From assembly GCA_021776685.1 (NCBI GenBank), contig JAJFFJ010000130.1:1-64000 (forward strand): a DNA stretch of 64,000 nt. Reading direction: 5' to 3'. Source of the stretch: Alphaproteobacteria bacterium. GTDB taxonomy: Bacteria > Pseudomonadota > Alphaproteobacteria > Bin65. The notes under the pieces were generated by a model. It was not told the DNA's origin. It did no database searches and worked only from the letters and a program-made list of their open reading frames with translations. The first letter of the stretch is position 1. Every line of letters begins with the position of its first letter. A program made the position numbers and the translations under genes. Shown piece by piece: positions 54,080 through 61,736 of the stretch.

Positions 54080-54108
54080 AAAAGCCGCGCATTTGGCGCG
54101 GCTTTTTC
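54080..54108. terminator. Bidirectional terminator between chpT and ctrA
   Basis: AAAAAGCCGCGC and GCGCGGCTTTTT flank an ATTTG loop. A-runs and T-runs on both sides make it a Rho-independent terminator in both directions. Confidence 0.9.
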
Positions 54109-54142
54109 TGTGACCGGCCGGAGCCGGATAAGGTCTTGTGCG

Positions 54143-54886
54143 TCAGGCGACAGCGGGCTCCCGCTCTTCCACACGTTCTTCCTGATCCGTGCCGGCGTCC
54201 GCCGTCTCCGGATCGGGATCGCGCAGCACATAGCCGCGGCCCCAGACCGTGTGGATGTAATTGTCGCCGGCGCAGGCAGACGTCAGCTTCTTCCGCAGTT
54301 TGCAGATGAAGACGTCGATGATCTTCAGTTCCGGCTCGTCCATGCCGCCATAGAGATGGTTCAGGAACATCTCCTTGGTCAGCGTCGTGCCCTTGCGCAG
54401 GGACAGCAACTCAAGGATGCCATATTCCTTGCCGGTCAGATGCAGCGGCTGGTTGTCGACTTCCGCAGTGCGGGTGTCGAGGTTTACCGCCAGGGTGCCG
54501 GTGCGGATGATCGATTCGGCGTGACCCTTCGAGCGGCGCACAATCGCCTGGATACGGGCGATTAGCTCACGCTTGTCGAATGGCTTGGTCAGATAGTCGT
54601 CAGCGCCAAAGCCCAGTCCCTTGATCTTGGCGTCCAGCTCAGAAAGGCCGGACAGGATCAGAATGGGCGTCTGGATCTGCGCACCGCGCAGCCGCCGCAA
54701 GACTTCATAGCCGTCAATGTCTGGCAGCATGAGGTCAAGAATAATGATGTCGTAATCGTATAGCTTGCCGATTTCGAGACCGTCTTCTCCAAGATCGGTC
54801 GCGTCGCAGACATACCCCTCCGACCGCAACATCATCTCGATGCTTTTCGCGGTGGCTGTGTCGTCCTCAACCAAAAGCACGCGCAT
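54143..54886 (-). CDS. ctrA: Cell-cycle response regulator CtrA
   Basis: The 247-residue protein has an N-terminal receiver domain ([20 protein letters not shown], phospho-Asp in [10 protein letters not shown] at residue 51, KPF near 104) and a winged-helix OmpR-type DNA-binding domain ([30 protein letters not shown]). This is the sequence pattern of CtrA. The tail from about 225 is acidic and lacks the usual degradation-tag-like Ala-Ala end but ends VA. TTAAC half-sites lie upstream, which suggests autoregulation. Confidence 0.95.
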   Translation of the reverse strand: MRVLLVEDDTATAKSIEMMLRSEGYVCDATDLGEDGLEIGKLYDYDIIILDLMLPDIDGYEVLRRLRGAQIQTPILILSGLSELDAKIKGLGFGADDYLTKPFDKRELIARIQAIVRRSKGHAESIIRTGTLAVNLDTRTAEVDNQPLHLTGKEYGILELLSLRKGTTLTKEMFLNHLYGGMDEPELKIIDVFICKLRKKLTSACAGDNYIHTVWGRGYVLRDPDPETADAGTDQEERVEEREPAVA

Positions 54887-54954
54887 TGTTTTATCTCTTT
54901 CCCCGAGTTCGGTCTGCCAAAACCCCGCAGCCGACCCTGTGCTAGCCTTTAGAT

Positions 54955-54995
54955 GTTAACAAACCTAAGCACCATTGGTTAACAAACTGTTTAAC
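54955..54995 (-). promoter_or_regulatory. CtrA-like half-sites upstream of ctrA
   Basis: The 10-mer GTTAACAAAC occurs exactly at 54955 and 54978, and a third TTAAC starts at 54991. TTAA at 54979 and 54991 are 8 bases apart, near the N7 spacing of the CtrA box. They lie 70-110 bases upstream of ctrA and also upstream of the divergent coiled-coil gene. Confidence 0.55.
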
Positions 54996-55096
54996 GATTA
55001 GCGCTTTCCAAATTTACGGAACATTAGCCGTTTTCTGATTATATGCTGCTTGGACGGCGCGATTGCCGTTCGACGAGCCAATAATGACCAAGACAA

Positions 55097-55101
55097 GATT
55101 C
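55097..55101. promoter_or_regulatory. GANTC (CcrM) site in the ctrA upstream region
   Basis: GATTC is a possible CcrM methylation site. In Caulobacter a GANTC in the ctrA promoter links transcription to replication. Here it lies 210 bases upstream of ctrA and 56 bases upstream of the coiled-coil gene. Confidence 0.25.
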
Positions 55102-55156
55102 AATTGTCAACGCGTTTGGTTCGTATCTCTCAAGGGGAAGAACGGTCCATTTTGCA

Positions 55157-55432
55157 ATGTCATCTAGAACGCTGAACAGGCTGGCAGACAAGCACTTGAC
55201 CCAACTTAGAGAAAAGTTTGGTCAGCTTGAGGATCTGTCGAATCTTAAAGCGGTGCTCGAGCGCCAGCTGGGAAATCTCGAAGGCCACGAAGGTGCCGAG
55301 GCTGAAAGGCGCGCGCGCCTGTCTGCCTCCGTCGGCCAGATCGACTCGCAGATCAACCAGATGGAAAGCGAGATCGCCGAAGCCACCCGCAGCCTTAAGG
55401 TCATGGGCCTGGAGCCGCCCGTCGCGGCATAG
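55157..55432 (+). CDS. Small coiled-coil protein of unknown function
   Basis: The 91-residue protein is almost wholly helical with heptad character (LNRLADKHLTQLREKFGQLE, LSASVGQIDSQINQMESEIAEA). It has no signal peptide. It is divergent from ctrA and shares its promoter region. No family was recognised; it ends in a repeat that extends downstream. Confidence 0.75.
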   Translation: MSSRTLNRLADKHLTQLREKFGQLEDLSNLKAVLERQLGNLEGHEGAEAERRARLSASVGQIDSQINQMESEIAEATRSLKVMGLEPPVAA

Positions 55433-55518
55433 GTTCGTCTCGGCATAGCCCTGTCCCGGTATCGCCCCGTCTTGGCATCGCCCTGTCGGGGCATCGCATT
55501 CTGCGACCGGCATAGGCC
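55425..55518. repeat. 16-17-bp degenerate tandem repeat spanning a stop codon
   Basis: Five to six imperfect units start with CGGCATAG or GGCATCG and run from the last codons of the coiled-coil gene (including its TAG) into the intergenic DNA. The first two units share CGGCATAG exactly. Confidence 0.75.
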
Positions 55519-55654
55519 TGCTGCCCAACTTTCTGAAATGCTCCTTCGGTTTTGAATGTCCGCCTCTTTTCCCGTTGCTCCATCCCGGGGGAGCCGGGCG
55601 ACCGTTGACGCCTGTTTGGCTGCCGCCTGCAGTGCTGCACCGAGTTTTTTTGAA

Positions 55655-55934
55655 TGTTGCTGTTTGTTGCGATGTGTTGCGGTTTGTTGCTGCCGGCCTC
55701 CCTGCCTGCGCCGCCCCCCAATCCTCGTCCCCGCGAGGTCGGGGATACAGGCGGTCGTAAGATCTGGAGTCCCGCCTTCGCGGGAATGACGGTGAGTCGG
55801 CAGGTGATGTCTCGAACTCGACGCATCCCTGATCCCGGATATTAGGCAGAGCGAATCGTCTGGACGGGCCGGCGACACCACCCGCCTGCGGAAATTTTCC
55901 AGATGTGGTGTTATGTGGTGTTTTGTGGGGGAGG
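55655..55934 (+). repeat. Compound decamer array, copy B
   Basis: Four TGTTGC blocks at 55655, 55665, 55675 and 55685 are spaced by exactly 10 bases and preceded by GTTTTTTTGAA. Three GTGG blocks lie at 55905, 55915 and 55925, again 10 bases apart, after CCACCCG at 55878. The order, T-run and CCACCCG match copy A, but the gap between the two blocks is about 170 bases longer. It points towards the acyltransferase gene at 56160. Confidence 0.85.
55733..55800. repeat. Paired REP-like palindromes
   Basis: CCCCGCGAGGTCGGGG and CCCGCCTTCGCGGG form two hairpins about 25 bases apart, of the ATTCCCGCG(A)AGGCGGG type that is scattered in many proteobacterial genomes. They lie inside the gap of copy B, which is why it looks like an insertion. 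Confidence 0.7.
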
Positions 55935-56159
55935 GCGTCCCGCGGGCCGGCATCAGGCGTCCCAAACGTGTGGTCATCGCACCCTTTTCCCGCTATATTT
56001 GTGATCTCAAGGATAAGGGCGATATAGGTTATTTTTCCTGAAATGCAAGCCTTTGCCCTCCAGCCTGTTTTTTTGCGCCGGCGTGCGCCAGCGGCCAGAC
56101 TTCGGCCCGGTGCCGACCCTGATCTTCGGGGCGGCCGGGCGCACAGAAGGAGCGGCAGC

Positions 56160-57050
56160 ATGGCAAAGGGCGGCAAACGCGCCCCCAAACGATCTCAGGG
56201 GAAACCTGCGGGGACACGTACGGGGAATAACACCGGGACCAATAGCCGGACCAATGAGGGCACGAGTGCCGGGAGGGGACCCGCAGAGGACTCCCCCAAG
56301 GCCAGCCCGGCGGGGAGAGAAGCAGCCGTGGATAATGAGTCTGCCGCGGGAGAAACGGCCACAGAAATAGCGTCTGACGCGACCCCGGAGACGGCCGCCC
56401 CAGGCGCCGCTGCGGGCGCCACCAATGGCGGGGCGCCGGAAGCCACGACCCTGGCCGGGGCGACGGCCACAGGCGGCGTTCCCCCTAACATGGCCAACCA
56501 GCCTGGAAGCCAACCAACAGGTCAGCCGAACATTCTGGGGGGGGGCATCGGTGGTGTTCCAGGCGGAGCGATGGGCGGCGGCGTGCTTGGTCAGTCCCCG
56601 ATAATGAACCCGCAGCAACAGGTCGCGGTCAACGAGGCGGTGGAGCGGGTCGGCATGTTCGGCCAGGTGGTCTGGCTGCTGATGCAGTCCCCCGCGCACA
56701 AGCATCTGTTCCTCAACGACATGGAATGGCTGGTCCTGCCGGCCATCCAGGCAAATCAGTTCCGCGTCTGGCAGCAGAACGGCATGCCCATTGTCTATGC
56801 CAGCTGGGCCTGGCTCGACCAGGACGCCGAGGCGCGCATGAAGGCGAACATCAAGAAACTCGCGCCCATGGACTGGCCGAAAGCGACGGCCGGAGACAGT
56901 GACGAATCCCTCTGGCTCATCGACCTCATCGCCCCCTTCGGCGGCATGGAAGAGGCGATTAAGGACCTGAAGGAGAATGTGTTCCAGGGACAGAGTGTAA
57001 AGATGCTTCAGCCAGGGCCGGGTGGCGGCATGGCGACGGTGGAGTGGTGA
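56160..57050 (+). CDS. Toxin-activating lysine acyltransferase (HlyC-like) with low-complexity N-terminus
   Basis: The 296-residue product starts at 56160 after AAGGAG. Residues 1-150 are a Gly/Ala/Thr/Pro-rich stretch without visible fold. Residues about 155-285 match the HlyC family: GQVVWLLMQSPAHKHL (catalytic His180 by family analogy), VLPAIQANQFRVWQQNGMPIVYASWAWL, and WLIDLIAPFGG. HlyC moves a fatty acyl group from ACP to lysines of an RTX toxin before export. No RTX toxin or type I secretion gene is in the window. Its substrate may be the truncated gene downstream, which is speculation. Confidence 0.85.
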   Translation: MAKGGKRAPKRSQGKPAGTRTGNNTGTNSRTNEGTSAGRGPAEDSPKASPAGREAAVDNESAAGETATEIASDATPETAAPGAAAGATNGGAPEATTLAGATATGGVPPNMANQPGSQPTGQPNILGGGIGGVPGGAMGGGVLGQSPIMNPQQQVAVNEAVERVGMFGQVVWLLMQSPAHKHLFLNDMEWLVLPAIQANQFRVWQQNGMPIVYASWAWLDQDAEARMKANIKKLAPMDWPKATAGDSDESLWLIDLIAPFGGMEEAIKDLKENVFQGQSVKMLQPGPGGGMATVEW

Positions 57051-57111
57051 CGCCGCAGTGATCATACATATTTTCAGAGGAGATCATGCTTACAAATATG
57101 TATGCAAATGG

Positions 57112-57747
57112 ATGGTTAATAATTATCTCATTCCAACTTTGATATTGGCGTCTATATTTTGCATTCTTTGCCAAGGAGATAGTGCAAGTAGCTATGAAAA
57201 TAAATTCAATTGTAAAAATCACAAATTATACGACAAAAATTCTAATTTTTTGAAAATTTGTATTGATAGAAAATTTAGTGCTTATAATTCTTACAGTGAT
57301 AGTGATGGAGTTAATACAATTATTATTGAAAATATACCGTTTGAAAAAATTCATAGCCCTAACAAATCAAAATTTTTTAGGAGAACTATTTTATACATTA
57401 ACAAAAAACACATATTGTATCCACATTTTACTGATAAAAATGGAAATTTTATAGGAAAAGATTGGAGATCTCATAGAATTTTTAAAAAATTACTGACAAA
57501 AAAGTGGATTACTGGGGTTTTATATTACCATATTAGAGAAAATAATTCAAATATGTTAATGAAATGTAGCGATATTGATGTAAAATTTACTAAATCATAT
57601 TGTTATATTGAATCAATTCACAAAAAAATAAGGTATACAATCGTCTTTCACAAAAAATTTGTATCAGATTGGAAATATATACTGATAAAAACAGAAGACT
57701 TAATAAGTCTATTTATTAGAAATTCCAAAACAGGCAATTCGAACTAG
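57112..57747 (+). CDS. Orphan exported protein in AT-rich DNA
   Basis: The 211-residue product of this frame starts with a hydrophobic segment MVNNYLIPTLILASIFCILCQG, a signal or lipoprotein-like peptide, then a Lys/Asn/Ile-rich body with several Cys. Base composition (about 30% GC) is very different from the GC-rich flanks. The good SD (AGAGGAGAT) precedes an ATG at 57086 in a different frame that ends after 18 residues. A frameshift near 57130-57142 would join them. No family was recognised. Confidence 0.6.
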   Translation: MVNNYLIPTLILASIFCILCQGDSASSYENKFNCKNHKLYDKNSNFLKICIDRKFSAYNSYSDSDGVNTIIIENIPFEKIHSPNKSKFFRRTILYINKKHILYPHFTDKNGNFIGKDWRSHRIFKKLLTKKWITGVLYYHIRENNSNMLMKCSDIDVKFTKSYCYIESIHKKIRYTIVFHKKFVSDWKYILIKTEDLISLFIRNSKTGNSN

Positions 57748-57761
57748 TATAAGGCTGCGCT

Positions 57762-58643
57762 ATGGCAAATGATCTCATAATTTCTGCCGAGGCTGGCAAA
57801 CGAATATTTGCTCTACTCGATTCAGGGAATCGAACGGCGGCTTACTTGCTCGCTGGAGACATTACCGGCCGAGCTGCATTCTATCAAACTGCTCAAATTT
57901 CAAGTTTTAGTGGATTTCTTGGGGGCGTTGCGTTAGCGCAAAATATTTCAATAAGAAACAACAGGATAGGAGATACAGGTGGTTCTGAGGCAACCGCCTA
58001 TCATCCTGGAGGTATCATTGGGTTTTCGCGAGACGTCGCTGTGGGGGTTCTTCGTGGATCAATACGTCCAATAAGAGAAAATGGAGTGATCGTTGGATGG
58101 CGAGTTAGGGATAATAGGGCGATTTTTCAGGAAGCCCAAAACGTTTGGCATCGATTTGGACTGAAGGAATATTTTCCAGGAAATCCCTATTTAGGCCAAC
58201 CCGCAACGGCGGGGGCATTCTACGGGTATGGTGGGGTCGAGTCGGTTCAAGCTGCAAACTTGGGGTCGAGATCTAACGATTTTCAGTATGATTTATTTGA
58301 AAGAATGCGCCAGTATTCAAATGGATCTGTTACTTCAAATATTCATGGAACTTATATATATGTAAATAATAATGAAGGAAAAGCCAAAGGTGCATATAAT
58401 ATTTATGATGCAGCTCGTGTTCTTGTGCGTTCTGGACACCTTAAACACCCGAATTTACAAAAAAATGAAGATGGAACCTTAAGATTAACTGCAGAAACAA
58501 CTGGAATTGAATTTGTAGATGGAGCAATTAGACAACTTAATTCATCATTTTCATTAGGTGGGATGGATTCATTGTTAGTCGGAATAACCGACTTTAGTAT
58601 TCCAAGAAAAGAAAGGGGTCAGGTCTTGCATTGCCACATTTAG
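57762..58643 (+). CDS. Orphan protein cut by a transposon remnant
   Basis: The 293-residue frame has intermediate-low GC and no signal peptide. It starts MANDLIISAEAGKRIF and is rich in Gly, Asn and Ser (GSVTSNIHGTYIYVNNNEG). The last residues (KERGQVLHCHI) read into the RAYT-related repeat that starts near 58611, so the natural C-terminus is missing. No family was recognised. It lies 14 bases after the AT-rich ORF and downstream of the HlyC-like gene, so it could be a remnant of the acylation target; this is unproven. Confidence 0.6.
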   Translation: MANDLIISAEAGKRIFALLDSGNRTAAYLLAGDITGRAAFYQTAQISSFSGFLGGVALAQNISIRNNRIGDTGGSEATAYHPGGIIGFSRDVAVGVLRGSIRPIRENGVIVGWRVRDNRAIFQEAQNVWHRFGLKEYFPGNPYLGQPATAGAFYGYGGVESVQAANLGSRSNDFQYDLFERMRQYSNGSVTSNIHGTYIYVNNNEGKAKGAYNIYDAARVLVRSGHLKHPNLQKNEDGTLRLTAETTGIEFVDGAIRQLNSSFSLGGMDSLLVGITDFSIPRKERGQVLHCHI

Positions 58644-58866
58644 GTGCGTAGCCTGAGCTCATGGCCCGTCCCCTCCGCATTGAATTTCCCGGCGCGCTCT
58701 ATCACGTGACGGCGCGGGGCAACGCACGGGCGGATATTTTTGTCGACGACTCCGACCGCGAGCGAAAGAAGGGGGTCAGGTCTTGCATTGCCGCACCGTG
58801 CTGTAAGTAGCCACATGCGCTTTCCTCTCGCCGCCTGGACTCGCTTTCTCCATCTGACCCCTTTTT
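58612..58866. mobile_element. Decayed RAYT-type transposon remnant
   Basis: A 21-base direct repeat (GGGGTCAGGTCTTGCATTGC plus C) occurs at 58615 and 58772. TGACCCCTTTTT at 58855 is the inverse of the left AAAGGGGTCA. These are the usual ends of REP-associated tyrosine transposase elements. Between them lies only the start of the transposase gene. Confidence 0.75.
58661..58810 (+). pseudogene. N-terminal fragment of a REP-associated tyrosine transposase
   Basis: Translation from ATG 58661 gives MARPLRIEFPGALYHVTARG and then NARADIFVDDSDRE, the standard N-terminus of RAYT/Y1 transposases. It then runs into the second copy of the direct repeat and stops after 49 residues, so the HUH and Tyr active-site parts are gone. 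A recombination between the two 21-base repeats or a nested insertion is likely. Confidence 0.8.
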
Positions 58867-58937
58867 CCATCCGGCAGGCCCTTCCTGTGGTTCCGGACAT
58901 ACCGGTCGCACAAGGCCAGACCGACCAGGCAATCGTC

Positions 58938-60419
58938 CTACGCCACCCGGGCCAGGTTGCTGTCCACCAGGCGCTCGCCCGGCAGGTGAATTGACACGGT
59001 TGTGCCGCAGTGAATCCTGCTGGCTATTTCCAGCGAGCCGCCATGCATTTCGACAATCGAGCGGGCGATAACCAATCCAAGGCCGGTGCCTTCGCGACCG
59101 GGGTTGGTAATCGTCTCGATTCGGCCGAACGGCACGCCGATCTTTTTCATATCCTGCCGCCGGATACCGATTCCCGTGTCCCGAACATCGATGCACAGGC
59201 CATCCGACGGATCGGTGTGCGCCGATATCTCGACCTGACCGCCTGGCTTGTTGAATTTGACGCCGTTGGCAATCAGGTTGAGGAGAACCTGTTTCATTCC
59301 GATTTCGTCGGCACGTAGGTCCGGTATTCCGTCCTCCACCGTCGCCATGAGCGAAACATTGCCCTCCTCCGCGCGCGGCTTGACCAGACGCAGGCTGCTG
59401 CTCACCAGTTCGCCGACGTTGATCTGCTCTTCGTCCAGGACGCGCTTGCCGGCTTCAATCCTCGAAAGATCGAGAATTTCGTTGATGAGCCCCAGCAGAA
59501 GATTGCCGCTGTCATTGATGTCCTGAACATATTCCTTGTACTGACGACCGCCGATGGGGCCGCAAACGCCGCGTAAAATCATCTCGGAAAACCCGTTGAT
59601 GGCGTTCAGCGGCGTCCGCAATTCGTGGCTCACGTTGGCCAGGAAATCGGTCTTCGCGCGGTTGGCCAACTCGGCCTGTTCCTTGGCCTTCCGCAGCTCA
59701 ATGTTGATCGCCTGCTCCTGTTCGGATTTGAGGAATTCCTTTCTCCGGAGCCGGCCCATCCTTTGTGCGGTGACAGCGCCCAGGAAATTTGCGGCCAGCA
59801 CCCAACTCACCAGACCGACCGCCTCACTCGCCAGCCGCTGAGATAGAAACAACACTTCAACGACAAAAAAGCAGCTGAGCGCCAGACAGGGAATCGCATT
59901 GAACAGGAACCTGCCCGGCGAAAAGATGTAAATCAGCATGACGATAAGAATGAACTGTACGTCCAGCAGCTTGATCGTTGCGCCGGCGACCGCCGCAAGC
60001 GTGGCGGTCTGACCGCACAAGCCAATCACAAGCAGGCATACGGCAATGTCGAGCATTCTGTAGGACGGGCGCATCCAGGTCGCCGCCAGCAGCAGGCCGC
60101 CGGCGGCGAAGGTTGCCAGCCGGACCGACGCTATAATGTAGAATTCGGAACTGGTACCCAACCTCAGGTAGGTGGCGCCGATGAACGGGATGGCCGCCAA
60201 GATCACGATCAACGCGACCACGCGGATCGACACCAGGTTTTCCCTGTACCGCCACTTTCGAAACCGGTCCTCAACGGCCCGGTCACGGAATTCGCCAGTC
60301 AAGAATCCTAAACGTGTGTGTGTGTTCGCTTCCAATCTTGAAGATCCTGAATTCGCAGCCTTCGCGAAGGCGCGGTGGTCAACAAGATTAGACCGGAAAT
60401 GGTTTGCGATGGCTTCCAA
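58938..60419 (-). CDS. Membrane sensor histidine kinase (PleC/DivJ-like)
   Basis: The 493-residue protein has about six membrane segments (residues 62-220), a short coiled link, and a HisKA domain with His265 in [19 protein letters not shown], then an HATPase domain with N ([12 protein letters not shown]), G1 (DVRDTGIGI) and G2 ([10 protein letters not shown]) boxes. The [19 protein letters not shown] segment is common in PleC/DivJ-type kinases. It could phosphorylate DivK-like regulators feeding the CtrA circuit. It lacks a PAS domain. Confidence 0.92.
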   Translation of the reverse strand: MEAIANHFRSNLVDHRAFAKAANSGSSRLEANTHTRLGFLTGEFRDRAVEDRFRKWRYRENLVSIRVVALIVILAAIPFIGATYLRLGTSSEFYIIASVRLATFAAGGLLLAATWMRPSYRMLDIAVCLLVIGLCGQTATLAAVAGATIKLLDVQFILIVMLIYIFSPGRFLFNAIPCLALSCFFVVEVLFLSQRLASEAVGLVSWVLAANFLGAVTAQRMGRLRRKEFLKSEQEQAINIELRKAKEQAELANRAKTDFLANVSHELRTPLNAINGFSEMILRGVCGPIGGRQYKEYVQDINDSGNLLLGLINEILDLSRIEAGKRVLDEEQINVGELVSSSLRLVKPRAEEGNVSLMATVEDGIPDLRADEIGMKQVLLNLIANGVKFNKPGGQVEISAHTDPSDGLCIDVRDTGIGIRRQDMKKIGVPFGRIETITNPGREGTGLGLVIARSIVEMHGGSLEIASRIHCGTTVSIHLPGERLVDSNLARVA

Positions 60420-60577
60420 TAAGATGATCAGTCATCGATCGTTTTCCGTGAACCCCCGGGCGTAAGCGGAATGGTCGGTGGTCTATTTAGGGGGCTGGTG
60501 GACGGCGGCTACTGATTGGGAATGCCCTGAGGTGCCGAAATCGAGCGCCCGCACGCCGCTCCAAAATGAGAAACGCC

Positions 60578-60608
60578 GCGTCCGGATCGACCGGCGCGGC
60601 GCTAATAA
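60578..60608 (-). terminator. Terminator downstream of sciP
   Basis: GCCGCGTCCGG and CCGGCGCGGC form a stem with an ATCGA loop. On the minus strand the stem is followed by TTTCTCATTTT. Confidence 0.7.
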
Positions 60609-60629
60609 ATTCAGAAACTGGTTAAAACC

Positions 60630-60965
60630 CTAGCGTTCGCCGCCCTCTTCACCCGGCGTCACGACGCGATAGCTCGCGGAGGTGTCGGCGGTGCGGTATT
60701 CCTGGATGCGGGTGACGCGCAGGCCGGGCAGGCCATGGCGCTCGATATTTCGCTGCCAGGTGAGGAATTCCTCAACCGAAAGCGAATAACGATCGCAGGC
60801 GTCTTCAAGGCTGATCAGACCGCCGCGAACGGCGGCCACAACCTTGGCCTTACGACTGATCACCCACCGCCGGGTTTTCGGCGAGGGAAGATCAGAAAGG
60901 GTAAGCGGCTGGCCGTCTGGTCCTATGATGAGCGACGGCCGCTGCATCTTGCGCTGTTCTGTCAT
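60630..60965 (-). CDS. sciP: CtrA inhibitor SciP (DUF1153)
   Basis: The 111-residue product starts at 60965. LSDLPSPKTRRWVISRKA and VVAAVRGGLISLEDACDRY, then SLSVEEFLTWQR, are the helix-turn-helix core of SciP/DUF1153. In Caulobacter SciP binds CtrA and DNA and blocks activation of CtrA targets after replication starts. A GGGA ribosome site lies in a possible CCCAA/TTGGG stem just upstream of the ATG, which might influence translation. Confidence 0.92.
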   Translation of the reverse strand: MTEQRKMQRPSLIIGPDGQPLTLSDLPSPKTRRWVISRKAKVVAAVRGGLISLEDACDRYSLSVEEFLTWQRNIERHGLPGLRVTRIQEYRTADTSASYRVVTPGEEGGER

Positions 60966-60993
60966 TCGTCCCAACTTTTTTGGGTTTGTTTAT

Positions 60994-61011
60994 TGCCTGA
61001 CATGTGAGGCA
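60994..61011. promoter_or_regulatory. Near-perfect 18-bp palindrome upstream of sciP
   Basis: TGCCTGACATGTGAGGCA is symmetric except for one base pair and lies 29 bases upstream of the sciP start, in the divergent gap shared with dksA. It is a candidate operator. Confidence 0.45.
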
Positions 61012-61183
61012 GATATATAGGCTTTTCACCTTAAGATTTCCCTAAATTGGCCTGCGTTTGCGCCGGTTTCCGGAATACGGCCAAACGCCCCGCAACGCTT
61101 GAGATTGGGCGCGCTTGCCCCTAAGTTGCGCGGCAACGCCGTATAGCGCACCGCCTTTTTCCTGCCGTCTCGGGGGCCGTTTC

Positions 61184-61609
61184 ATGAATCAGCAGGCGCC
61201 GTTGGTTCCGCCTGATTACCGTCCCACCGCGGACGAGCCCTTCATGAATCCGATCATGAAAGAGTATTTCCGCCAACGCCTGGTGGACTGGAAAGCCGAG
61301 CTGCTGCGGGAATCCGGCTTTACCCTGCAGCAATTGCAGAATGACAGCCTGCCGGAGCCGGACATTGCCGACCGCGCCACCCAGGAAAGCGAGCACACCT
61401 TGGAATTGCGCCGGCGGGAACGGGCCCGCAAGCTGGTTTTCAAAATCGACGCTGTGATGCAGAAATTCGACGACGGCACCTATGGGATCTGCGAGGAAAC
61501 CGAGGAGCCCATCGGCGTTGCACGGCTGGACGCCCGGCCCATTGCGACGCTGAGCATCGAGGCGCAGGAACTTCATGAGCGGCGCGAGCGCACGCGGCGG
61601 GACGACTAG
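61184..61609 (+). CDS. dksA: DksA/TraR-family transcription factor
   Basis: The 141-residue product starts at 61184 (MNQQAPL). The coiled-coil hairpin spans about 20-95, and YGICEETEEPIGVARLDARP is the globular-domain core. E. coli DksA has four zinc-binding Cys, but here only one Cys (GICE) remains, so it would be a Cys-poor, zinc-free form. It binds RNA polymerase in the secondary channel and acts with ppGpp. Confidence 0.9.
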   Translation: MNQQAPLVPPDYRPTADEPFMNPIMKEYFRQRLVDWKAELLRESGFTLQQLQNDSLPEPDIADRATQESEHTLELRRRERARKLVFKIDAVMQKFDDGTYGICEETEEPIGVARLDARPIATLSIEAQELHERRERTRRDD

Positions 61610-61736
61610 CCCGGAAAATTAACATCTTTGCGCTGGCGTTAACCAAGCGCTCAGAGTTCCGCGTCATGCTGCTGCCCTGACCTGAATTAGGACACAATCC
61701 TGCGCCCACATAAGGGCGCGGGGAACGACAGGATAT

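Larger units (their letters stand above)
55433..56159. other. Long intergenic region with arrays and palindromes
   Basis: This 727-base gap contains the tandem repeat at its left end, the TGTTGC decamer array at 55655-55690, a paired palindromic element at 55733-55800 and the GTGG decamer array at 55905-55934. No gene is supported in it; the ORFs that cross it depend on repeat sequence. Confidence 0.75.

Noticed and set aside
55405-55520. Possible CRISPR array
   Set aside because: Units are 16-17 bases without spacers and are degenerate, and no cas gene is present.
55160-56188. Long minus-strand ORF of 342 residues opposite the coiled-coil gene
   Set aside because: It crosses tandem repeats and palindromes, is antisense to a better gene and has no recognisable domain.
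58702-59196. Minus-strand ORF of 164 residues at the end of the sensor kinase gene
   Set aside because: It is a shadow of the kinase gene and the transposon remnant in another frame.
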